From: Deltaproteobacteria bacterium
GTDB taxonomy: Bacteria > Desulfobacterota > JADFXK01
Assembly (NCBI GenBank): GCA_015233285.1
Contig: JADFYA010000279.1
Coordinates: 1 to 5,050, forward strand
DNA length: 5,050 nt
Reading direction: 5' to 3'
Below the pieces are notes generated by a model, which worked only from the letters and a program-made list of their open reading frames with translations, did no database searches and was not told the origin of the DNA. How positions within the stretch are numbered: the stretch's first letter is position 1; the number at the start of each line of letters is the position of its first letter. Shown piece after piece: positions 1-5,013 of this stretch. A program made the translations under genes and the position numbers.

Positions 1-275
1 AGCCGACCCAGGCAACATTGAAGAACATGTCGTTGGGCGGCATCGGCGTTCTTCTTTCTGAGACGGCCATCCCTGAACCAATACGAAAGGCGTTCTTCTT
101 TGAGCTAAACCTCCCCTTGGGTGAGGCCAGGCTTAACATTGGCTTGAGGGTCATAGGTGTTGTGCGTCATTCCAAACCGACTCAAGACGGGCTGGTAGAA
201 CTGAATGTGACCTGGATCCGCCGAATAAGCGACGATATCATCAGCGGCAAGCTAAAATTGATGGCTGAGTCCTAA
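1..275 (+). CDS. PilZ-domain protein, C-terminal part (5'-partial)
   Basis: The reading frame is open from the left edge (first full codon at 3) to the TAA at 273-275, so only about 90 C-terminal residues are present. They include the second PilZ signature as LKNMSLGGIGV, matching the [D/N]xSxxG c-di-GMP-binding motif, followed by beta-strand-like segments (AFFFELNLP, IGVVRHSKP, ELNVTWIRR) typical of the end of a PilZ barrel. The RxxxR half of the binding site would lie upstream of the window. The TTG at 18 lies inside the domain and is not a credible start. By eye 45 of 79 residues match the C-terminus of the PilZ gene at 2126-3022, so the two are paralogs. Synonymous positions have diverged widely, which argues for an old duplication. 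PilZ proteins bind c-di-GMP in the cytoplasm and pass the signal to partner proteins; the partner here is unknown. It is followed by a 646-bp stretch without a protein gene, so it probably ends its own transcription unit. Confidence 0.85.
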   Translation, partial: PTQATLKNMSLGGIGVLLSETAIPEPIRKAFFFELNLPLGEARLNIGLRVIGVVRHSKPTQDGLVELNVTWIRRISDDIISGKLKLMAES

Positions 276-300
276 AAAGTTGTCCCCCTGACTTAAACCG

Positions 301-327
301 CCTTCTTCGTTGAAGGAAGAATTTCTT
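301..327 (+). terminator. Weak stem-loop after the upstream pilZ gene
   Basis: CCTTC (301-305) pairs with GAAGG (312-316) around a 6-nt loop, and is followed by the short palindrome AAGAATTTCTT (317-327). It lies 26 nt past the stop codon, where a terminator is expected. The stem is only 5 bp and there is no real T-run, so termination is uncertain. Confidence 0.25.
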
Positions 328-421
328 ATGAGATTAGATGATTAATTCAGTGCCCGGATCCGATCCCTTCTCTCTTCTCTGCTGGTTAGCTCTACCAAAT
401 TTCCCTCTGCATTATGCCCTG

Positions 422-440
422 GGCCAATGACGGCCAATGA
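422..440. repeat. Two tandem copies of GGCCAATGA (period 10)
   Basis: GGCCAATGA occurs at 422-430 and again at 432-440, one helical turn apart on the same face. TGCCC at 415-419 and GGGCA at 444-448 flank the pair as an inverted repeat. It could be a pair of protein half-sites, but with two short copies chance is also possible. Confidence 0.4.
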
Positions 441-499
441 TCTGGGCAGGCCACGACCGTTTTTTAAGGCACTCAGCCAACCTACTCATATCTAAGTTT

Positions 500-517
500 T
501 GCACAGGAACTTGTGCA
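500..517. promoter_or_regulatory. NtrC-like palindrome, candidate enhancer-binding-protein site
   Basis: TGCACA (500-505) and TGTGCA (512-517) form a perfect inverted repeat with a 6-bp spacer. The GCAC/GTGC half-sites resemble those of NtrC-type sites, although the spacing between them is 8 bp where the classical glnA site has 7. Its centre is about 118 bp upstream of the start point predicted from the sigma-54 element at 599-615, the distance usual for activators of sigma-54 promoters. Seen directly: the palindrome and its position. Inferred: that it binds an activator. Confidence 0.4.
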
Positions 518-598
518 GATTTGCCAGATGGTGAGACATCGGTTGGCGGGAGTGGATATTAAGGTATTGAATTAGAATAGGTTGTGGTTGTCTTTTGT

Positions 599-615
599 TT
601 GGTATGTTTATTGCG
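599..615 (+). promoter_or_regulatory. Sigma-54 (-24/-12) promoter element upstream of fecR
   Basis: The string TTGGTATGTTTATTGCG fits the sigma-54 consensus YTGGCACGrNNNTTGCW at 10 of 14 defined positions. The key bases are present: GG at 601-602, exactly 10 bases, then GC at 613-614, with the full TTGC. The mismatches in the -24 block are two C-to-T transitions. Transcription would start near 626 and give a leader of about 295 nt before the fecR start at 922. A perfect 10-bp palindrome CTTTATAAAG (619-628) covers the predicted start point. An overlapping sigma-70 reading (TTGGTA, 17 bp, TATAAA at 622-627) is possible but has the poorer -35 box. Confidence 0.5.
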
Positions 616-664
616 GTGCTTTATAAAGTCATTGAGGAAAGCTAAGCGGGATCAGTAGGGTCAC

Positions 665-703
665 CTGCGAGCCTGAACACGCAGTCATCTTTAAAACCAG
701 GCT
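665..703 (+). ncRNA. Candidate leader fold with mutually linked stems (pseudoknot-like)
   Basis: CTGCG (665-669) pairs with CGCAG (680-684). Inside that loop AGCCTG (670-675) is complementary to CAGGCT (698-703) downstream. The two stems can form an H-type pseudoknot or act as alternative folds. The linker before the second stem is zero nt long, which strains a coaxial pseudoknot, so alternation is at least as likely. The second stem ends just before ATG 707. It matches no riboswitch class that I recognise. Confidence 0.3.
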
Positions 704-786
704 GGGATGGTAAACGCTCAGCGGTCACTCAGGGAATGATAAACGCAAGTAAGTCGTCCGAGTTCTACGGTCCCTGCTGCGGCAAG

Positions 787-843
787 AAGCCAGCGGCATT
801 TCGTCCTTGGCTAAGGGGCCGCTCGCTTATTCTCCTGAGGAGA
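787..843 (+). ncRNA. Two successive leader hairpins upstream of fecR
   Basis: The first hairpin pairs 787-797 (AAGCCAGCGGC) with 818-828 (GCCGCTCGCTT) over 11 positions with one C-C mismatch; inside it CCTT and AAGG (805-816) can pair again. The second, TCTCC-TGA-GGAGA at 831-843, has a 5-bp stem and a 3-nt loop, and its right arm is a strong Shine-Dalgarno-like GAGGAGA. That SD-like string precedes ATG 846, which opens a two-codon frame (Met-Ala-stop, then TGA). Both lie in the predicted fecR leader and may affect translation or RNA stability. Confidence 0.35.
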
Positions 844-921
844 TCATGGCATAATGAGGGTACCCCTTTGACCAGGACCAACCTGAAACGATTTTCCATG
901 CCAAAACAGAAAAGAGAGCTT

Positions 922-1998
922 ATGAAAAACTCATGGTTAGTCGCCTGCATCCTGATGGTTCTTTTGCCTTCAACTCTGGTCTACGGCCAGGGATTGGGCG
1001 GGGAAACGGCAAAATCCACATCTACCAACCAAGTGACGGTCAAAATCAAATCACCCAGCCCATCCGCCATAAACGTCGAAGATACCGTCGCCCCCGGCGG
1101 CAGCCCGTTGATCGTGGAGACTTTGCCGGCAGGCGCTGAAGTGACGGTTAATGGAATCAAAAAAGGGGCATCCCCGGTTGTTGTTTCGGATCTGACGCCC
1201 GGCCCAATCACTATTCAGATCCATCTGGACTCTTATCAGTCCATAACGCGCACGATAACCGCCGAAGCCGGTAAACAGAAGAAGATGTCTGTTTTATTGG
1301 AGCGAGAAGCCGGTTCCGGCCAAAAGGTAGGAAATGTGATCAAACTTACCGGCCGGGCCCTGTTTAAATCAATAAATTCCACTCAATCGGCGCCGTTGCG
1401 GCTGGGCCTCAAACTATATGAAGGTGACGAAGTCACGACTGAGGGAGACGGCAACATAAGAATTTTGTTTGATGATGAGAGCGTTGTCTGCGTGGCGGAA
1501 AGCACCAGGTTGATTATCTCAGAATATCGAACTGATATGAAACGGAAACTTAGATCCGGATGGATGACCGTTCAAATAGGCAAAGCCGGTTTCTTTATCA
1601 ATGAACTTTTCAAGGGGTTTAAGGGACCGTCATTCCGGGTCCAAACAACCACGGCCATTATGGGGGTGCGGGGAACGGCCTTTATCGTCTGGGCCAAAAC
1701 CGGGTCCACGACTTCAGTGGTCTGTTTAGAACATAAAATAGAGCTAATCAATGTCGACCGGCCCTATGACGCCGTTGTTTTGGGGCCAAACATGGCTTCC
1801 GATGTCCTGGTCAGCCGGCCGCCATCTGTCCCCACAGCCGCCGCCCCTGCCCAACTTAAAGAATTTCAAGCCGGCCTAGACAGCCAGGCCACCTCACTTA
1901 AAGATATTTTGTCGGAGTTATCTCCGGTGGATGAAAAATTACAAAAAGAAGATAGGCCAGACAAAGAGAAGGAATGGTTACGGATGTTTCACAAGTAA
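922..1998 (+). CDS. Secreted PEGA-FecR domain protein
   Basis: The protein has 358 aa. Residues 1-22 are a signal peptide (Met-Lys-Asn, a hydrophobic core, then VYG before Gln23), so export to the periplasm is expected. Residues about 65-127 form a PEGA domain (PAGAEVTVNGIKKGASPV, then SYQSITRTI). Residues about 136-295 form a FecR domain with the hallmark TTTAIMGVRGTAFIV at 242-256. The tail (305-358) is Ala/Pro-rich and then charged. Start choice: ATG 922 gives a clean signal peptide with purine-rich AGAGAG just upstream. ATG 898 adds only MPKQKREL and has no visible ribosome site. ATG 736 would bury the signal peptide behind 62 unlikely residues. FecR domains are best known from TonB/ECF sigma signalling, but here there is no sigma factor, TonB receptor or transmembrane anchor. 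PEGA-FecR proteins of this type are generally periplasmic or envelope-associated and of unknown function. PilZ-domain genes lie on both sides. Confidence 0.85.
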   Translation: MKNSWLVACILMVLLPSTLVYGQGLGGETAKSTSTNQVTVKIKSPSPSAINVEDTVAPGGSPLIVETLPAGAEVTVNGIKKGASPVVVSDLTPGPITIQIHLDSYQSITRTITAEAGKQKKMSVLLEREAGSGQKVGNVIKLTGRALFKSINSTQSAPLRLGLKLYEGDEVTTEGDGNIRILFDDESVVCVAESTRLIISEYRTDMKRKLRSGWMTVQIGKAGFFINELFKGFKGPSFRVQTTTAIMGVRGTAFIVWAKTGSTTSVVCLEHKIELINVDRPYDAVVLGPNMASDVLVSRPPSVPTAAAPAQLKEFQAGLDSQATSLKDILSELSPVDEKLQKEDRPDKEKEWLRMFHK

Positions 1999-2102
1999 TG
2001 ATGGTCGCCCTCTTATTGGCTATTTTAGAAAATTTAGCTCGTTTGTCCCTGTGCGATTCCTGGGTAAAATATCCGGCCCAAACACAACTTATCGCAATTT
2101 AA
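1998..2102 (+). CDS. Possible 34-aa small ORF overlapping the fecR stop
   Basis: The fecR stop TAA (1996-1998) overlaps ATG 1998 in the string TAATGATG, which offers two consecutive start codons. The frame runs 34 codons to TAA at 2100-2102. The product begins MMVALLLAILENLARL, a hydrophobic stretch, and has a polar C-terminus. The stop/start overlap would allow translational coupling by reinitiation. The only SD-like string (GAGAAGGA, about 1965-1972) is too far upstream for direct initiation. I recognise no family. It fills most of the 127-bp gap between fecR and pilZ, so it may be real or a chance frame. Confidence 0.2.
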   Translation: MMVALLLAILENLARLSLCDSWVKYPAQTQLIAI

Positions 2103-2114
2103 CCACTTACGGAT

Positions 2115-2128
2115 GAGAGGCTGGGATG
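2115..2128 (+). promoter_or_regulatory. Ribosome binding site deciding the pilZ start
   Basis: GAGAGG at 2115-2120, five bases and ATG 2126 make the best-placed Shine-Dalgarno site in the window. It fixes the start of the PilZ gene over the later in-frame ATG at 2153. Confidence 0.6.
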
Positions 2129-3022
2129 TTGGCAGGCGATGATCAAAACCAGATGAAAAACTACTCGGTTATTCCGATTGATCCTAACGCGTCATTATTC
2201 CAAGACAGCTCGGTCGTACAAATCCAAAGCACGGAAAATCTCCCCAAAGAAATATTGGACGATTTCATTCAAAATCAGCGGCCGATAGGTCTGCTCGCCC
2301 AGAAGAAGAAGTACTCCGGTTTCGTTGTCTCGGCCAATGGGCCATCGGTGGAACTGGAGATAGAGGCTCGGCCCCACTTCTCACGCGATGAAAACATTCT
2401 GATAATATTTGATCACCCTGCGCTTAAACCCTCTCGGGTGATGCAGACCAAGTTTGTCAGAAAAAGCTTTGGCTGGTTTCGGTTTGAGGGTAGAGACCCT
2501 CGCCTGGACTACCGCTATGAGCTTCGTGCAGAAATCAATGTGAGCCTTTTTCAGATTCCGGATTCCGTCTTAGTTTACCTGGTCGGTCACCGCCTCAACA
2601 TCCTAAGAGAAATAGTTAGCGCCCAGGAAGATAACCCCACATTTTGTGGATGCTTTGATTATATCGGGCCAAATTTTGAGAACTCTAATAATGGCGGTGA
2701 CGATTTTTCGGTTCATCCGGTTCATGGGGAGATCATGACCCAAGAGCCGAAGGTATCTACCTTGAAAAATATTTCTTTAGGCGGTATTGGCGTCCTGATC
2801 CCGGAGTCCGCCCCAGCCATGCCCAAGGGGAGTGCTTTCTTCTTTGAATTGCGTCTCCCCACAGGTGTGGCTAAGATAAACATCGGCCTAAGGATCCTAG
2901 GTATTGTCCGCCATTCCAGGCCGTCACCGCAAGAGATGACGGAAATAAACGTAGCCTGGGCCCGGCGATTAAGTGACCACATTTTGGTTAACAACCTGAG
3001 ATCGCCGGTCCCGGCTCATTAA
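2126..3022 (+). CDS. PilZ-domain c-di-GMP receptor protein with an inserted segment
   Basis: The protein has 298 aa, with no signal peptide and no membrane segment, so it is cytoplasmic. Residues about 38-120 form an N-terminal beta-rich domain that could be a YcgR/PilZN-like partner. Residues 126-134 (RLDYRYELR) contain two overlapping RxxxR motifs, the first part of the c-di-GMP site. Residues 215-220 (NISLGG) are the [D/N]xSxxG part, followed by the barrel strands to about 282. Both ligand motifs are intact, so binding is plausible. The oddity is about 80 residues between the two motifs, where PilZ domains usually have 20-30. The extra part (about 150-205) contains FCGCF and a Gly/Asn/Asp-rich stretch. 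Start: ATG 2126 has GAGAGG at 2115-2120 with 5-nt spacing; ATG 2153 has no such site. It is paralogous to the partial gene at 1-275 and follows fecR by 127 bp on the same strand, probably in one operon. Confidence 0.85.
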   Translation: MLAGDDQNQMKNYSVIPIDPNASLFQDSSVVQIQSTENLPKEILDDFIQNQRPIGLLAQKKKYSGFVVSANGPSVELEIEARPHFSRDENILIIFDHPALKPSRVMQTKFVRKSFGWFRFEGRDPRLDYRYELRAEINVSLFQIPDSVLVYLVGHRLNILREIVSAQEDNPTFCGCFDYIGPNFENSNNGGDDFSVHPVHGEIMTQEPKVSTLKNISLGGIGVLIPESAPAMPKGSAFFFELRLPTGVAKINIGLRILGIVRHSRPSPQEMTEINVAWARRLSDHILVNNLRSPVPAH

Positions 3023-3037
3023 GAAAGGACTCTCTAA

Positions 3038-3094
3038 ATGACATCCCCATTCCCTCTTTGCCTATTACCAACAAGCTATCTCATTAAATCATAA
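3038..3094 (+). CDS. Possible 18-aa small ORF with a good ribosome binding site
   Basis: AAAGGA (3024-3029), immediately after the pilZ stop, lies 8 nt upstream of ATG 3038. The frame runs 18 codons (MTSPFPLCLLPTSYLIKS) to TAA at 3092-3094. The product is short and moderately hydrophobic, with no family I recognise. The ribosome site is better than those of fecR and the 3216 gene, which is the only reason to list it. It may instead be a remnant or chance. Confidence 0.2.
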   Translation: MTSPFPLCLLPTSYLIKS

Positions 3095-3215
3095 AAGCCG
3101 TCTTTGATGGCCTTCACGGATGGGACAACCCTCAATCTGATGACTTTTCCGCTACCCGCCGAGCCATTCCAGTTTATTCTTGCTTCTTACCGGATGAAAT
3201 ATTATTATACCGGCT

Positions 3216-3899
3216 ATGTCCAAAACTAAATTCCATCATATCTTGGTTTGTGCCTTTCTGATCGGAGCCTTCCTTTCCGGCTATCTGATTTTGCGCATCT
3301 TAAGTGACGTCTACTATGGGGGTCTGCCTCCAGACTATTTTGACCTGGCCGGATTGTTGGTGGCCGGGATACTTTTCCTCGTCTGCAGTTGCGGGATCTT
3401 GATGACTATTCGGATCATCAAGGTTGTTTTGGAACGGCGGGAATCATCACGGTTTATTGTCACCGCCGGCCCTGCCCCCATTGATCGTCCCCCTCAAGAC
3501 GGGCCGCCCCAAGCATCAAAAAATATCGCATTAAATCAACAGGGTAAAACAGATCAATCAAGCGAAGACGATCTTCGGCCACTTGCAGTATCAGAGGCGG
3601 ACAAGACCAGGCATGATCTGATGACGCTAGCGACTTTAACTGAAATTGAAGAGCTTAAGCGAGCAACCTGTGAGGAGCGGACGGCTGAAGTCCGGGAAAG
3701 GCGTCTTAGAGAGACGGCTGAAGTCGAGCGGTTGGAATTGGAAAAGCAAATCATGCTAAAAGACTTTTCCATCGAGGACCATCTGGACGCCGTACTGGCC
3801 AAGATCGATCAATTGGACAGTCTTACGCCGACTTCCAATATATTAGGTAAGGCATTAAAATTATACTCTTGCATCAAACAAAGACAAAATAGCGAATAA
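3216..3899 (+). CDS. Two-TM membrane protein with cytoplasmic coiled coil, unknown function
   Basis: The protein has 227 aa and belongs to no family I recognise. Residues about 9-29 and 44-67 are hydrophobic membrane helices joined by a short loop containing YYGGLPPDYFD. Positive residues before the first helix (KTKFHH) and after the second (RIIKVVLERR) place both termini in the cytoplasm. Residues about 80-130 are a Pro/Gln/Ser-rich linker. Residues about 133-182 are a highly charged Glu/Arg helix, very likely a coiled coil, with an 11-residue internal repeat (TAEV at 156-159 and 167-170). The last 40 residues look helical. The start is the first ATG in frame after the TGA at 3195-3197; no clear Shine-Dalgarno site precedes it. 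It lies 193 bp after pilZ on the same strand, so it may share the operon or have its own promoter. A scaffold or anchor role for a cytoplasmic partner fits the architecture but is only inferred. Confidence 0.75.
   Translation: MSKTKFHHILVCAFLIGAFLSGYLILRILSDVYYGGLPPDYFDLAGLLVAGILFLVCSCGILMTIRIIKVVLERRESSRFIVTAGPAPIDRPPQDGPPQASKNIALNQQGKTDQSSEDDLRPLAVSEADKTRHDLMTLATLTEIEELKRATCEERTAEVRERRLRETAEVERLELEKQIMLKDFSIEDHLDAVLAKIDQLDSLTPTSNILGKALKLYSCIKQRQNSE
3680..3725 (+). repeat. 13-bp in-frame direct repeat, 33-bp period
   Basis: GACGGCTGAAGTC occurs at 3680-3692 and 3713-3725. The 33-bp period equals 11 codons and repeats the residues TAEV within the coiled coil of the membrane protein. It suggests growth of the coil by duplication of a hendecad (11-residue) unit. 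Confidence 0.7.
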
Positions 3900-3937
3900 A
3901 AACCCTCATGGCCCAAGCCCAGGCCACGGGACTCTTT
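3895..3937. terminator. Bidirectional terminator between convergent genes
   Basis: TGGCC (3909-3913) pairs with GGCCA (3922-3926) around an 8-nt loop, and an outer CCC (3903-3905) pairs with GGG (3928-3930) across a small internal loop. On the minus strand the hairpin is followed by TTTTTATT (complement of 3895-3902), a proper U-tract for the methyltransferase transcript. On the plus strand the tract is weaker (TTTT at 3934-3937). It sits exactly between the stop codons of the convergent genes at 3899 and 3960. Confidence 0.5.
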
Positions 3938-3959
3938 TCTCTTGGCGACTCAACCTGGT

Positions 3960-4775
3960 TTACTTCTTGACTTTGACCAGAATCATTAGCCCAAATCGGG
4001 AAGCAATTAATTTGTGCAGATAATTTGGTATGTTGACTTTAACCATGCGCAATGGAAGACAGTACCGGGCAAATCTGATTTCGGAAAAGTGTCTGAACAT
4101 CTGCCGCAGTTGATCTCTGGTGTAAGCCTTTCCTATGGGGTTATCCGCCCCGTCAAACATCCTGACGAAATCTTCCGGGGTATCGGCCCAGGCCATTCTT
4201 TCCCGTCCCCGCCCCTTCATTGTTACTTTGAGAAACCGCATCGCTCCCAAGACCTGCCTGAAGAGGAAAGGAGAGCGGAAAATGAAATTACGGTAGTAGA
4301 CCCCAATGGCGGCCTGTCCACCCGGGACCAGGACCCGGTGGATCTCATTAATACATCCTTGCGTGTCGGGCGTGTGATGGATGACTCCTTCGGAAACCAC
4401 GAAATCAAAATATTCATCTGGAAAATCTATTTGTTCTGCGTTGCCTACGGCAATTTGACCCGGAAGGCCATATAGTTGTTGGGACAACTCGGCCAGTTCG
4501 ACGGTCTTTGGTGATATATCAATGCCATAGTATTCGACATTCAGTTTTCCGAAAAGACGGTTCCAATATCCCGGGCCACATCCCAGATCCAGTATCCGCT
4601 TGTTGTCCGCATTTAAAGGTACCCATCCGGTCAAATCTCCACAAAATCCGTCGTTGGTCTTAATCCGGTCAAATTCCTCAAACCAGGCCCTGGTGCCCAC
4701 CGGCTGTTCGATTTCCCCAACCAATAACGGCCTGGCATCCCAAAAATCCCGAACGGCATCGACCGTGTTCTTCAT
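3960..4775 (-). CDS. Class I SAM-dependent methyltransferase (Methyltransf_11/UbiE-like)
   Basis: With the start at 4775 the protein has 271 aa. Motif I is ILDLGCGPGYW (61-71), the glycine-rich SAM loop. YYGIDIS (82-88) holds the acidic residue that binds the SAM ribose, NAEQIDFPDEYFD (112-124) lines the adenine pocket, and VSEGVIHHTPD (127-137) and HRVLVPGGQ (146-154) are the following core motifs. The C-terminal part contains ADNPIGKAYTRDQLRQMF (210-227), a pattern I associate with methyltransferases of surface-sugar or secondary pathways; the substrate cannot be read from the sequence. Start choice: ATG 4775 has GGAA seven bases upstream and begins MKNTVDAVRDFWDARP, a natural start for this fold. 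ATG 4790, 4829 and 4877 lie in the same frame but have poor ribosome sites, and the extension looks non-conserved. It is convergent with the membrane-protein gene and so probably not part of the PilZ/FecR unit. Confidence 0.85.
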   Translation of the reverse strand: MKNTVDAVRDFWDARPLLVGEIEQPVGTRAWFEEFDRIKTNDGFCGDLTGWVPLNADNKRILDLGCGPGYWNRLFGKLNVEYYGIDISPKTVELAELSQQLYGLPGQIAVGNAEQIDFPDEYFDFVVSEGVIHHTPDTQGCINEIHRVLVPGGQAAIGVYYRNFIFRSPFLFRQVLGAMRFLKVTMKGRGRERMAWADTPEDFVRMFDGADNPIGKAYTRDQLRQMFRHFSEIRFARYCLPLRMVKVNIPNYLHKLIASRFGLMILVKVKK

Positions 4776-4830
4776 ATCGCTTTTCCGCATTGTTCTCGAT
4801 CCCGTAATCCAAAATGCCTTCAGACCCATT

Positions 4831-4848
4831 TCAAGGTGTGACACTTGA
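4831..4848. promoter_or_regulatory. Imperfect palindrome upstream of the methyltransferase
   Basis: TCAAG (4831-4835) and CTTGA (4844-4848) form an inverted repeat, with partial inner symmetry (TG/CA). It lies 56 bp upstream of the preferred start at 4775, within an operator-like distance. If translation really begins at 4877 the sequence is coding, and the symmetry is probably chance. Confidence 0.2.
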
Positions 4849-4914
4849 GTGATACGCAACCCGTACCCCAATGTCATTGACTTAAGCGTGCAAGGTCATC
4901 GGATCCCATTCATA

Positions 4915-5013
4915 AATAGTCTATTCCGATTAAGCCCTGAAAGGGCGCTCTAGGTTAGCCCAGGGCAACGCCCTGGGTAGGGGTGGCGACTATATAAAAA
5001 CCGTGTAATAGTC
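4915..5013. repeat. Nested palindromic element (REP/BIME-like)
   Basis: Two tight hairpins stand side by side: GCCCT-GAA-AGGGC (4934-4946) and CCCAGGGC-AAC-GCCCTGGG (4959-4977, a perfect 8-bp stem with a 3-nt loop). They are enclosed by ATAGTC (4916-4921) and its complement GACTAT (4988-4993). A further ATAGTC at 5008-5013 could pair with the same GACTAT instead, and AATAGTCTATT (4915-4925) is itself palindromic. From memory, units with the AGCCCAGGGCAACGCCCTGGG core are scattered between genes in many bacterial genomes, sometimes miscalled as short proteins. The whole resembles a REP/BIME-type dispersed element. Only one copy is in the window and no RAYT transposase gene is present. Confidence 0.6.

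Larger units (their letters stand above)
276..921. other. Long non-coding region: regulatory and leader region of the fecR gene
   Basis: No frame in these 646 bases carries a credible protein gene. The frame that runs from ATG 736 into the FecR gene gives an arginine- and cysteine-rich, tail-like sequence ahead of a normal signal peptide, so I read it as untranslated leader. The left part (276-490) holds a weak hairpin after the pilZ stop and a short tandem repeat (422-440). The middle (500-628) holds the palindrome and the sigma-54 element. The right part (about 626-921) would be the transcribed leader, with several inverted repeats listed separately. Confidence 0.6.

Noticed and set aside
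599..627. Sigma-70 promoter TTGGTA-17-TATAAA
   Set aside because: The -35 box matches only 4 of 6 bases, and it overlaps a better sigma-54 match with both invariant dinucleotides. A dual promoter cannot be excluded.
620..740. c-di-GMP (GEMM) riboswitch
   Set aside because: The conserved GEMM-I strings around the ligand site (such as GGGACGCAAAGCC) are absent; only generic stems are seen.
859..866. GGGTACCC palindrome in the leader
   Set aside because: An 8-bp palindrome is expected by chance in 5 kb, and nothing nearby supports a function.
736..921. Upstream extension of the fecR frame to ATG 736, adding 62 residues
   Set aside because: It would place an Arg/Cys-rich stretch before a canonical signal peptide, there is no ribosome site at 736, and the DNA there is better explained as a structured leader.
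981..1211. 76-aa open frame on the minus strand within fecR
   Set aside because: Shadow of the strongly supported PEGA region; no recognisable domain and no ribosome site.
1931..2116. 61-aa plus-strand frame across the end of fecR
   Set aside because: It overlaps the fecR tail in another frame, has a low-complexity start and no family signal; the 1998-2102 frame is the better candidate there.
3097..3111. Possible terminator GCCGTC-TTT-GATGGC after pilZ
   Set aside because: Six base pairs with one G-U and no following T-run; too weak to call.
4014..4475. 153-aa plus-strand frame opposite the methyltransferase
   Set aside because: Antisense shadow of a gene with clear SAM-binding motifs; its translation shows no domain.
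4776..4877. N-terminal extension of the methyltransferase to ATG 4877
   Set aside because: No ribosome site at 4877, and the extension lacks features of the fold; ATG 4775 has GGAA at good spacing.
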